Shown here: positions 7,440 through 15,067 of the stretch, piece after piece
Numbering within the stretch: the stretch's first letter is position 1
Layout: each line of letters starts with the position of its first letter
NCBI GenBank assembly: GCA_029238935.1
Contig: JAQZBN010000013.1
Location: 19,089-83,088, forward strand
Source of the DNA: Herbinix sp.
Lineage (GTDB): Bacteria; Bacillota; Clostridia; Lachnospirales; Lachnospiraceae
Direction: 5' to 3'
Length of the DNA stretch: 64,000 nucleotides
Translations under genes and position numbers: made by a program
The notes under the pieces: model-generated
Database searches by the model: none
What the model was told of the DNA's origin: nothing
Seen by the model: the letters and a program-made list of their open reading frames with translations, nothing else

Positions 7440-9005
7440 ATGCAGTTAGCCATTGTTATATTATTTATCATATCATTTCTCGTTAGTTTTACCGTATACG
7501 CGACGTATTTAGTTCATATGTTTCAGCTGAACTCTTATAAACCAAAGGTTCAATTTCATTGGCTTTTTGTCAATAAAGGAAAAATCATTGGTCGAAGCAT
7601 ACTACCGCTCATAATTGGGATCTGGCTTTTCCTTTCTACATGGACGGGTATGACTGCAGCAGTAATACTTAATCTTTTAAGTGTTTATTTTTCCAGAAGA
7701 AAAAATGTGAAGAAACCGCTTGTATACACCAGTAGAATAAAGAGATTATTTGTTTCTATTTTTGTTTTATTTATTGTGGTGCTTATAGCTGCTTTCTTCT
7801 CATTGGATGAAAATAAATTAAGGGTAGTGGTGCTATTTCCTATATGTTATCTTCTGCTACCATTACTTGTATTGTTAGCTAATTTGGTGAATAAGCCGAT
7901 TGAAAAAAGTGTTAATCAGTGGTATATCAATGATGCGAAGAAGATTCTTGCTTCCATGCCAAATCTGACCGTAATCGGTATCACCGGTAGTTATGGAAAA
8001 ACCAGCGTTAAATTTTATCTGAGTAAATTATTATCTGCTCAGTATAATGTATTACATACACCGGAGAGCTTTAATACACCACTTGGAGTAGTTCGGACAA
8101 TACGTCAGGAATTAAGAGCTTTCCACGAGATATTCGTTTGTGAGATGGGTGCAAAGAATATCGGAGATATCAAGGAAATCTGTGATATCGTTCATCCGAA
8201 ACACGGCGTTATTACCTCCATTGGGCCGCAGCATCTGGAGAGCTTCTTAACCGTCGAAAATGTAATCAAAACAAAGTTTGAATTAGCAGATTCCGTCCCT
8301 GCTGATGGTATTGCTTTCTTAAATTATGATAATGAATATATCAGAGGACAAAAAAAATATAAGAATATTGTAAGTTATGGTGTAGAGGAAGAATTTAATC
8401 CAACCTATCTGGCGTACGAAATGAAAACTTCATCAAAGGGTTCCACTTTTAAGATGAAAGATACCGAAGGAAACGAACATACCTTTACGACGAAATTGAT
8501 CGGAAAGAATAATGTAGAAAATGTTGCCGGGGCCATTGCGGTTGCCAATAGCTTGGGAATTCCGATGGATAAGTTAATTCCACAGGTGAAGCAGTTAAAT
8601 CCGGTTGAACACCGTTTACAATTAATTAAAAGAAAAGATTTGGTCATTATTGATGACTGCTATAATTCAAATCCGAGTGGAGCGAAAGCAGCACTGGATA
8701 CTCTGCAGATGTTTGAAGGAGTTAAGATATTATTAACACCTGGAATGATTGAACTTGGCAGCAGACAGTATGAATGTAATAAAACATTTGGAACACAGGC
8801 AGCAGCTGTGTGTGATTATGTAGTGCTTGTGGGAGAGAATCAGACCAAACCGATCTTTGATGGCCTGGTTGAGGCAGGTTTTATAAAAGAAAAAATTCAC
8901 ATTGTATCTAATTTGCAAGAAGGCTTAAAAGCCGTCGATAGCATAAAAGCGTCCGGTCAGGAAAAAGTGGTACTGATGGAGAATGACTTACCGGATAACT
9001 ATTAA
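7440..9005 (+). CDS. membrane-anchored MurF-like Mur ligase
   Basis: Residues 1-~150 hold about five hydrophobic segments, unlike soluble MurF. From ~165 a Mur ligase core follows: P-loop 'GITGSYGKTSVKF' (about 180-192), 'ESFNTPLGVVRTIRQ', 'CEMGAKNIGDI', 'HGVITSIGPQHLESF' and the C-terminal-domain motif 'IIDDCYNSNPSGAKAALD'. That order and the YNSNP stretch are those of MurF, which adds a D-Ala-D-Ala-type dipeptide to UDP-MurNAc-tripeptide. The end '...VVLMENDLPDNY' departs from the usual MurF ending. It sits 23 bases ahead of the ligase gene, so it probably handles that ligase's product. It may be a second, specialised MurF. Confidence 0.82.
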   Translation: MQLAIVILFIISFLVSFTVYATYLVHMFQLNSYKPKVQFHWLFVNKGKIIGRSILPLIIGIWLFLSTWTGMTAAVILNLLSVYFSRRKNVKKPLVYTSRIKRLFVSIFVLFIVVLIAAFFSLDENKLRVVVLFPICYLLLPLLVLLANLVNKPIEKSVNQWYINDAKKILASMPNLTVIGITGSYGKTSVKFYLSKLLSAQYNVLHTPESFNTPLGVVRTIRQELRAFHEIFVCEMGAKNIGDIKEICDIVHPKHGVITSIGPQHLESFLTVENVIKTKFELADSVPADGIAFLNYDNEYIRGQKKYKNIVSYGVEEEFNPTYLAYEMKTSSKGSTFKMKDTEGNEHTFTTKLIGKNNVENVAGAIAVANSLGIPMDKLIPQVKQLNPVEHRLQLIKRKDLVIIDDCYNSNPSGAKAALDTLQMFEGVKILLTPGMIELGSRQYECNKTFGTQAAAVCDYVVLVGENQTKPIFDGLVEAGFIKEKIHIVSNLQEGLKAVDSIKASGQEKVVLMENDLPDNY

Positions 9006-9028
9006 GCTTAGGAAAGGCAGGGGGAAAT

Positions 9029-10213
9029 ATGAAAATCAAAGTTGGAGTATTTTTTGGAGGAAAGAGTGTGGAGCATGAGGTTTCCATCATATCTGCTATT
9101 CAAGCAACTTATTCCTTTAACAAAGAGAAATACGAGATTATTCCCGTTTACATAACCAAAGAAAATCGAATGTTTGTAGGTGAAGAAATCGGCAAGATTG
9201 AAGCTTATAAGAACGTAAAAGGTCTGCTGAAGAACAGCAAGGAAATTATTTTAATTAATGAAAATAATAGATTAAATCTTGTATACTATCCAATTAAAAA
9301 GTTTGGTAACGCTGTATATGATTCCATTGATGTGGCATTTCCGATTGTTCATGGAACCAATGTGGAAGATGGTACCTTTCAGGGATATTTAAAACATTTG
9401 GGTATACCCTTTGTTGGCTGTGATGTATTAGCATCCGCAGTAGGTATGGATAAGTACGTAATGAAGACAATTTTAAAGGAAAGTGGTATTCCGGTACTGG
9501 ATTGCTGTTATTTTGATCAGAAGAGATATCAAAAGGATTCTGATACGATTATGGATGAGATAGAAGCTAAATTAGGTTATCCGGTTATCGTAAAACCTTC
9601 CAATCTTGGTTCAAGCGTAGGAATTAAAGTAGCCAGAGATAGAGATTCGTTATCTGAAGCATTGGAATATGCGTTCCAATATGCGAAGAAAGTACTTGTG
9701 GAACATGCGATCACAGCACTACGAGAGATTAATTGCTCCGTAATTGGTGATTATGAAGAAGCGCTTGCTTCTGAATGTGAAGAACCGATTACAACCGATG
9801 AAATATTAAGCTATGAAGATAAATATCTCTCCGGTGGGAAAGGAAATGGATCCAAGGGAATGTCGTCTACCAAACGTCAGCTACCGGCACAGATTACGAA
9901 AGAGCAGCGGGATACCATACGAGATCTGGCTGTAAGAACCTTCCAAGCATTGGATTGTAACGGAGTAGCCCGTATTGACTTAATGATTGATAAGGATACC
10001 GGAAAGATTTGGGTAAATGAGATTAATACCATTCCTGGCTCTCTGGCTTTTTATTTATGGGAAGCGTTAGGAATGAAATATATTGAGTTACTAGACCGTT
10101 GTGTAAGCCTGGCACTGAAAAGAGACAGAGAGAATAAAGAGATTGTGTATTCCTTTGATACGAACATCTTATCCGGTGTTTCCTTTGGTGGAATGAAAGG
10201 TCTGAAAGGATAA
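9029..10213 (+). CDS. D-alanine--D-alanine ligase family protein (Ddl/Van-type ATP-grasp ligase)
   Basis: An ATP-grasp enzyme joining two D-amino acids for peptidoglycan precursors. Visible landmarks are 'FFGGKSVEHEVSIISA' (E15, D-Ala site 1), 'HGTNVEDGTFQGYL', 'KPSNLGSSVGIKV', omega-loop 'SYEDKYLSGGKG' (K266-Y267) and metal-binding 'VNEINTIPGS'. The Lys-Tyr pair matches Ddl and D-Ala-D-Ser ligases rather than VanA-type D-Ala-D-Lac ligases, which carry an acidic/His stretch there. At 394 residues it is longer than typical Ddl (about 310-350), and the segment after NTIPG ('SLAFYLWEALG') differs from the usual 'MTSHSLVP'-like stretch. The gene lies between MurF-like and VanX-like genes. Confidence 0.87.
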   Translation: MKIKVGVFFGGKSVEHEVSIISAIQATYSFNKEKYEIIPVYITKENRMFVGEEIGKIEAYKNVKGLLKNSKEIILINENNRLNLVYYPIKKFGNAVYDSIDVAFPIVHGTNVEDGTFQGYLKHLGIPFVGCDVLASAVGMDKYVMKTILKESGIPVLDCCYFDQKRYQKDSDTIMDEIEAKLGYPVIVKPSNLGSSVGIKVARDRDSLSEALEYAFQYAKKVLVEHAITALREINCSVIGDYEEALASECEEPITTDEILSYEDKYLSGGKGNGSKGMSSTKRQLPAQITKEQRDTIRDLAVRTFQALDCNGVARIDLMIDKDTGKIWVNEINTIPGSLAFYLWEALGMKYIELLDRCVSLALKRDRENKEIVYSFDTNILSGVSFGGMKGLKG

Positions 10214-10243
10214 TGATTTTTGTTAAAGTAAGATAGGAGTGAG

Positions 10244-10993
10244 ATGATGTATTATAGTCAGCCGATACCAAAGCTGGTTTTCCCTAATGTAAAGGAAGCA
10301 AACACATTGGAGAGTAATGAACCCCTCGTGGATTTTTACCAGATGAGTAAGGGCAATGATCGTATTTATCATGCCAAACCTATGTATTATCAGATGGGAG
10401 TTCATGGTGCATGCTCAAAATGCTATTTAAGGAAAACAGCAGCAGAAAAACTATTTCTGGCCGCATCCTTGTTGCCGGATGGGTTTAAGCTAAAGATATA
10501 TGATGCATGGAGACCTGCATTAGTACAACAAACGTTATATGACCAATATTACAGTATACAAAAAAGATTGCCACAGAATGCACATAAAACAGAAGAGGAG
10601 CTTCGTAATATAACGACGAAGTTCATTTCTTATCCCAGTAAAAATCCATTATTTCCGTTTGTACACTCTACAGGAGGAGCTGTAGACTTAACGATAGTGA
10701 ATGAACTAGGGGAAGAACTGGATATGGGCACCGGATTTGATGATTTTTCTGATAAGGCCAACACCTCTCATTATGAGGACAGTGTCCTAGCAACAGAACT
10801 TACCATGGAGAAAAATACATCTCATTTGATCCGTAACCATCGCCGATTACTCTATCATATTATGTCGGAAGCGGGATTTACGAATTTACCTTCCGAATGG
10901 TGGCATTACGATTATGGTGATCTGTTCTGGGGGTATTACAAAGAGAAACCATCCATTTATCAAGGTATATTTGAAATAACACAGGTAAATTAA
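10244..10993 (+). CDS. VanX-type D-Ala-D-Ala dipeptidase (peptidase M15D)
   Basis: A zinc D,D-dipeptidase homologue of 249 residues. Ligands are visible as H141 and D148 in 'HSTGGAVDLT' and H221 with catalytic E218 in 'EWWHYDYG'. The spacings (7 and 3) equal those in VanX, and the 'YDAWRP' arginine that stabilises the transition state is present. No signal peptide is seen, so it should act in the cytoplasm on free D-Ala-D-Ala, as VanX does, rather than on wall peptides like VanY. It follows the ligase by 30 bases. The first two codons are both ATG (10244, 10247), and spacing from AGGAG slightly favours the second. Confidence 0.88.
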   Translation: MMYYSQPIPKLVFPNVKEANTLESNEPLVDFYQMSKGNDRIYHAKPMYYQMGVHGACSKCYLRKTAAEKLFLAASLLPDGFKLKIYDAWRPALVQQTLYDQYYSIQKRLPQNAHKTEEELRNITTKFISYPSKNPLFPFVHSTGGAVDLTIVNELGEELDMGTGFDDFSDKANTSHYEDSVLATELTMEKNTSHLIRNHRRLLYHIMSEAGFTNLPSEWWHYDYGDLFWGYYKEKPSIYQGIFEITQVN

Positions 10994-11046
10994 TAAGGAT
11001 AAAATAAATAAGAAAATTTAAAATAGGGTACATGGGAGGAAATCTT

Positions 11047-12144
11047 ATGTTAACACAGGAGAAAAAGGAGAAGAACCGGCGAGGTAGAAAATATGCTACG
11101 ATTATGCTTGCCTGTGTCTCTTTTATTGTTTGGCTGGTGATCCTTACAATTAAGTATTTTTTTACGGAGAGCAGAGGAATTTCATTTGATTTTAGTGGTC
11201 TCCTGGATGGGATTTTGGATAATCTCTTGGGTATCCTGCCTCCGATTATCATATTTAATTTTGCTTATGAGTATTTTACTCAGGAGTATGTTTCAGAAGA
11301 GATGTCGGAGCAGATAACACAGACCTTAATGAGCGATCCCAGAGCAATCTCCCGATTTGATAAGGAGGCAAAAAAGAAGTTCGTTCATACAACGCTTCTC
11401 TCGATGTTAAAGGAAGAACAGGGAAATATGGTTTATGAGATGATTAAACCATATATTGATTCTGAATATAACATAAGAAAATACTATAAATATAAGTTTA
11501 CCCTCAGTGAGTATCCGCAAAATCATAAGATTTTTTCTGGTCAGAAATATTACAGAGTACAAGAAAAATTAGCATATAAAAAACTTTATATTGCATCAAA
11601 TAAGTTTAGCAGTAATTTTAAAATAGGCTTTTTTATGGAAGAGATTGAATTAGACAGTGCTCTTAAGAATCAAACTTTCTTATTCCGGGAGGATCTGAAT
11701 ATTGCAGTTTCAGAGCTGAATCAATTAACTCAATTAAATGACAGCCAGAAAAGAGATTTTTTAATCAATGATATGAAGTTAAAGGTCTATATTGATAATA
11801 TAGAAGCAGCCATTAACTTTGTTCAAATCGATGAAAAAGGAATTTTGCTAGATATGCTATGTCAGCAAACAAATACAAGTGAAATCATGGTAGAAGTCGG
11901 TTTCCAAATGCCACAGTTAAAGACAAGAGGGAAAATATTTGCCTCCATTAGTGAACCAACCTTTAGTCCAAATATTGAACTTACCTATCCGGATGACAAG
12001 ATGAAAGTTATTATGATACCATTTTTAAACGGAAGTACTTCCAGTCAAGATGCTATGCATTATGAAGGTATCTGTGAAATCTTAGTTCAGGATGAATGGA
12101 TTATGCCTATGAGTGGTGTAACTTTTATTATTGAAATGAAATAA
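11047..12144 (+). CDS. unknown protein with two N-terminal membrane helices, last gene of the VanX operon
   Basis: I do not recognise this family. Two hydrophobic segments lie at about residues 18-37 and 55-75 ('ILPPIIIFNFAYEYF'), followed by ~290 soluble residues rich in alternating charged and aromatic positions with no catalytic motif I can name. The ORF track starts at 11032, but GGGAGGA overlaps that ATG and sits 6 bases before the ATG at 11047, giving 365 residues. It is 53 bases after the VanX-like gene with no terminator between, and a perfect hairpin ends the unit. It may be a membrane scaffold or sensor for the operon. Confidence 0.6.
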   Translation: MLTQEKKEKNRRGRKYATIMLACVSFIVWLVILTIKYFFTESRGISFDFSGLLDGILDNLLGILPPIIIFNFAYEYFTQEYVSEEMSEQITQTLMSDPRAISRFDKEAKKKFVHTTLLSMLKEEQGNMVYEMIKPYIDSEYNIRKYYKYKFTLSEYPQNHKIFSGQKYYRVQEKLAYKKLYIASNKFSSNFKIGFFMEEIELDSALKNQTFLFREDLNIAVSELNQLTQLNDSQKRDFLINDMKLKVYIDNIEAAINFVQIDEKGILLDMLCQQTNTSEIMVEVGFQMPQLKTRGKIFASISEPTFSPNIELTYPDDKMKVIMIPFLNGSTSSQDAMHYEGICEILVQDEWIMPMSGVTFIIEMK

Positions 12145-12192
12145 ATAGTTATAAAAATAAATAATGATAAAAAAGTAAATATCATACATACT

Positions 12193-12240
12193 AACAATAT
12201 AAGCATTTCTGAGTGTACAGAAATGCTTATATTGTTTTTA
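12193..12240 (+). terminator. strong intrinsic terminator ending the 6.6-12.1 kb operon
   Basis: AACAATATAAGCATTTCTG (12193-12211) pairs perfectly over 19 bp with CAGAAATGCTTATATTGTT (12218-12236) around a 6-base loop. The T-rich end is short. Confidence 0.9.
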
Positions 12241-12360
12241 GGAAGGTAAGAAAATTTACTATTTTATAGTATATAAATTTGTCATATCATCTATGAACTA
12301 TGGGACATTAGTACTATGAGGTGAATTATAGGGAAAATAGTGACATTTTCAATAAAAATG

Positions 12361-12389
12361 TTGACAAATGGAAATATATGGAATATATT
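12361..12389 (+). promoter_or_regulatory. promoter of the 12.4 kb small gene
   Basis: TTGACA (12361-12366), 17 bases, TATATT (12384-12389). The region from 12241 to here is otherwise AT-rich without structure I can name. Confidence 0.75.
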
Positions 12390-12440
12390 TACAGGGTATA
12401 GTAAATTAGTATTAGTTAATCCGTAGAAAGGAGGAATATC

Positions 12441-12797
12441 ATGTACAAAGGAGAGGAGTATAAGATGGATTTTGATATGCCAAATCCTATTAACTCTTTA
12501 TCTAATTATATGAAAGACGGATGCTATTACATATCACCCGAAATCTGCAAGGATATTATAATCGATGCTGGTGTCATTGGTGTTCATATGCCAAAGGCTG
12601 TGAAAAAGATACGATATCAAATGGATACACTCCACGTAATTGAAGATGTAATCCCTGCTTTCCGCTTAATGCAGAGGGAAGTGATGTCTTCCTATTCCAG
12701 CGAATTGGCTGAAAGTCTTGTTAAAGCGGCTGGCAGCGGCAAAGGACTTGAAATAGTAATTGGTTATCCAAAGGTTCTAATATGTAGCGTAAAATAA
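12441..12797 (+). CDS. small protein of unknown function (118 aa)
   Basis: A convincing gene by signals: consensus promoter, AAAGGAGGAATATC before the ATG, and a normal codon pattern. A second RBS/ATG (GGAGAGGAGTATAAG, ATG at 12465) would give a form eight residues shorter. The protein is soluble and mixed alpha/beta, with 'DGCYYISPEICKDIIIDAGVIGVHMPKAVKKIRYQ' in the first half and 'AAGSGKGLEIVIGYPKVLICSVK' at the end. I do not recognise a family. It precedes a spore SASP gene by about 220 bases but has its own promoter, so a sporulation link is only a possibility. Confidence 0.65.
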   Translation: MYKGEEYKMDFDMPNPINSLSNYMKDGCYYISPEICKDIIIDAGVIGVHMPKAVKKIRYQMDTLHVIEDVIPAFRLMQREVMSSYSSELAESLVKAAGSGKGLEIVIGYPKVLICSVK

Positions 12798-13017
12798 ATG
12801 AAAGTTCTTAGTCAATAATCTAAATTATCAAAGAGTGGTTCCCTAAACAAAAATTACCATAATAATTCTCACAAATGCTGTTAACAATATCATTACAAGC
12901 AAAACAAAACGAAATCAATCGCGGTTGATACTTAACATAAAAGCCGCTGAACCTACAAAAAATTGATTTTGTAAATTGGTTGCTTTGATACTAAAAATTA
13001 TGGAGGTGAAAATTATT

Positions 13018-13248
13018 ATGGCAAGTAACAATAACAATAGTGGTTCTAACAGAGCAGAAGTACCTCAGGCTAGAGAAGCATTAGATCGCTTCAAGATGGA
13101 AGTTGCTAATGAAATCGGTGTTCCGTTAAAACAAGGTTACAATGGTGACCTTACTAGCAAACAGAACGGTTCTGTAGGTGGAGAAATGGTTAGACGTATG
13201 ATCAGAAGACAGGAAGAATCCATGTCTGGAACATCAAGCCAACAGTAA
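13018..13248 (+). CDS. alpha/beta-type small acid-soluble spore protein
   Basis: SASPs coat DNA in the dormant spore and are degraded on germination. The 76-residue product contains both family signatures: 'ALDRFKMEVANEIGVPL' with the GPR protease site region, and 'NGDLTSKQNGSVGGEMVRRMIRRQEE'. An Asn/Ser-rich head precedes them. The ORF track starts at 12976, but TGGAGGTG lies 11 bases before the ATG at 13018-13020 (MASNNNN...), which is the natural start. Expression should depend on SigG in the forespore, although I could not identify a clean SigG promoter. The gap 12798-13017 holds nothing else I can name. The protein implies an endospore former. Confidence 0.95.
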   Translation: MASNNNNSGSNRAEVPQAREALDRFKMEVANEIGVPLKQGYNGDLTSKQNGSVGGEMVRRMIRRQEESMSGTSSQQ

Positions 13249-13275
13249 TCGGATAATGAATTAAACATGATTTAA

Positions 13276-13318
13276 AAACATCACCGATTGTGAAAACAAT
13301 CGGTGATGTTTGTTTTTG
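13276..13318 (+). terminator. intrinsic terminator after the SASP gene
   Basis: AAACATCACCGATTGT (13276-13291) and ACAATCGGTGATGTTT (13296-13311) pair perfectly over 16 bp around a GAAA tetraloop, followed by GTTTTTGGG. Confidence 0.93.
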
Positions 13319-13485
13319 GGCTTTTATTCCTGGTTAAATCTAAAATCTGTAAAATATCAACTTCCTATTTCTAATATAATATGTTAAAATATAATTCGTT
13401 AAATTCTTGATAAATGAATTCGAGGCACATGGGATGTGAATAGAATAAATATATTATAGAAGAAGAGAAAGGGAGAATGAATAAC

Positions 13486-14835
13486 ATGGGCAAGTATTTT
13501 GGAACAGATGGTTTTCGAGGAGAAGCAAATATTAATCTTACAGTAACACATGCTTATAAAGTAGGAAGATTCTTAGGTTATTATTATGGACAGGAGCATA
13601 AAGCAAAGATTGTTATTGGTAAAGACACAAGAAGATCCAGTTATATGTTTGAATACTCTTTAGTAGCAGGTCTTACTGCAAGTGGTGCAGATGTATATCT
13701 TCTCCATGTTACTACTACACCCAGTGTGTCTTATGTTGTACGTAGTGAAGGCTTTGATTGCGGTATTATGATTTCTGCAAGTCACAATCCATTTTATGAT
13801 AACGGAATCAAAGTAATTAATGGGAATGGTTATAAATTGGAAGCAGAAGTTGAAGATAAGATTGAAAAATACATAGATGAAGATAGAGATTCCCTTCCGT
13901 TTGCGACCGGTGAAAACATAGGAAGAACAATTGATTATGCAATGGGGAGAAATCGCTACATCGGATATTTAATTTCCTTAGCAACGAGATCATTTAAGGA
14001 TATGAAGGTTGGTCTTGATTTAGCCAATGGAGCAGCGACTTCTGTAGCCAAGGGAGTATTTGATGCTTTAGGTGCTAAGACCTACGTGATACATGGTGAA
14101 CCAAACGGAATTAACATCAATCAAGACTGTGGATCTACCCATATGAAAGAATTACAGAAGTTTGTGATAGAAAATAAGCTTGATGTGGGATTTGCTTACG
14201 ATGGAGATGCAGATCGATGTTTGGCAGTCGATGATAAAGGGAATATTATAGATGGAGATTTAATTCTTTACCTATGTGGCGTATATATGAAAGAACATAA
14301 TGATTTGGCTAATAACACCATAGTTACAACGATTATGTCAAATATCGGTCTTTACAAAGCACTGGATCAAAAAAATATCTCCTATGAGAAAACAGCCGTT
14401 GGTGATAAGTATGTATACGAAAATATGATGGCAAATGGTCACTCCATTGGTGGAGAGCAATCCGGTCATATTATCTTTAGTAAGCATGCTACTACCGGAG
14501 ATGGTATTCTTACTTCTTTAAAGATTATGGAAGTTATGTTGGAAAGTAAAAATACGTTATCTGAACTGCTTAAGGAGGTCGTATTATATCCACAACTTCT
14601 TAAAAACGTTAAGGTTGCAGATAAAAAGGCTGTAAAGGATGATCCTCAAGTAATCAAAGCTGTGTCAATGGTGGAAGAAGCTTTGGGAACGGACGGAAGA
14701 ATTCTTGTCAGAGAGAGTGGAACTGAACCGGTTATCCGTGTCATGGTAGAAGCCCAATCAGAAGACCTCTGTAAACAATACGCAGAACAGGTAATTCAGG
14801 TTATGAAAGACCAGGGACATGTAATATCTGCCTAA
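13486..14835 (+). CDS. glmM: phosphoglucosamine mutase
   Basis: Converts glucosamine-6-P to glucosamine-1-P for UDP-GlcNAc and wall synthesis. The four-domain alpha-D-phosphohexomutase layout is complete: 'KYFGTDGFRGEAN' at the start, the phosphoserine loop 'MISASHNPFYDNGIK' (Ser about residue 99), the metal loop 'AYDGDADRCL', the sugar-binding 'GGEQSGHIIF' that marks GlmM, and the phosphate-binding 'VRESGTEPVIRVMVE'. Length (449 residues) is typical. The track's ATG at 13477 adds MNN. The ATG at 13486 gives the usual family start and lies 10 bases after GGGAG. It stands alone between terminator-bounded neighbours. Confidence 0.93.
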   Translation: MGKYFGTDGFRGEANINLTVTHAYKVGRFLGYYYGQEHKAKIVIGKDTRRSSYMFEYSLVAGLTASGADVYLLHVTTTPSVSYVVRSEGFDCGIMISASHNPFYDNGIKVINGNGYKLEAEVEDKIEKYIDEDRDSLPFATGENIGRTIDYAMGRNRYIGYLISLATRSFKDMKVGLDLANGAATSVAKGVFDALGAKTYVIHGEPNGININQDCGSTHMKELQKFVIENKLDVGFAYDGDADRCLAVDDKGNIIDGDLILYLCGVYMKEHNDLANNTIVTTIMSNIGLYKALDQKNISYEKTAVGDKYVYENMMANGHSIGGEQSGHIIFSKHATTGDGILTSLKIMEVMLESKNTLSELLKEVVLYPQLLKNVKVADKKAVKDDPQVIKAVSMVEEALGTDGRILVRESGTEPVIRVMVEAQSEDLCKQYAEQVIQVMKDQGHVISA

Positions 14836-14941
14836 GTTGGTAACAGGAGGATGGTTATAATAGACTAAAATGGTATCTATTTCCTCCTTTGTTTCTAACC
14901 TTTTTATAAAAATTAAAATTATGGTCTTTACAGAATAAATA

Positions 14942-14950
14942 TGTTATAAT
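14942..14950 (+). promoter_or_regulatory. extended -10 promoter upstream of tig
   Basis: TG-T-TATAAT (14942-14950) is an extended -10 element with no good -35 at 16-18 bases. The start of transcription should fall near 14957, leaving a ~110-base leader before the tig ATG. Upstream, AGGAGGA and TCCTCCT around 14846-14888 could form a weak hairpin ending glmM. Confidence 0.55.
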
Positions 14951-15067
14951 ATACTAATGTCAAATTGTCTGCACTTTGCAGACATAATGTACATTTACGA
15001 GGAGTACCAATTGATGACATTCTCCTGCGAAAATAATAATGTACATATCACAAGGAGGAAATAATCG

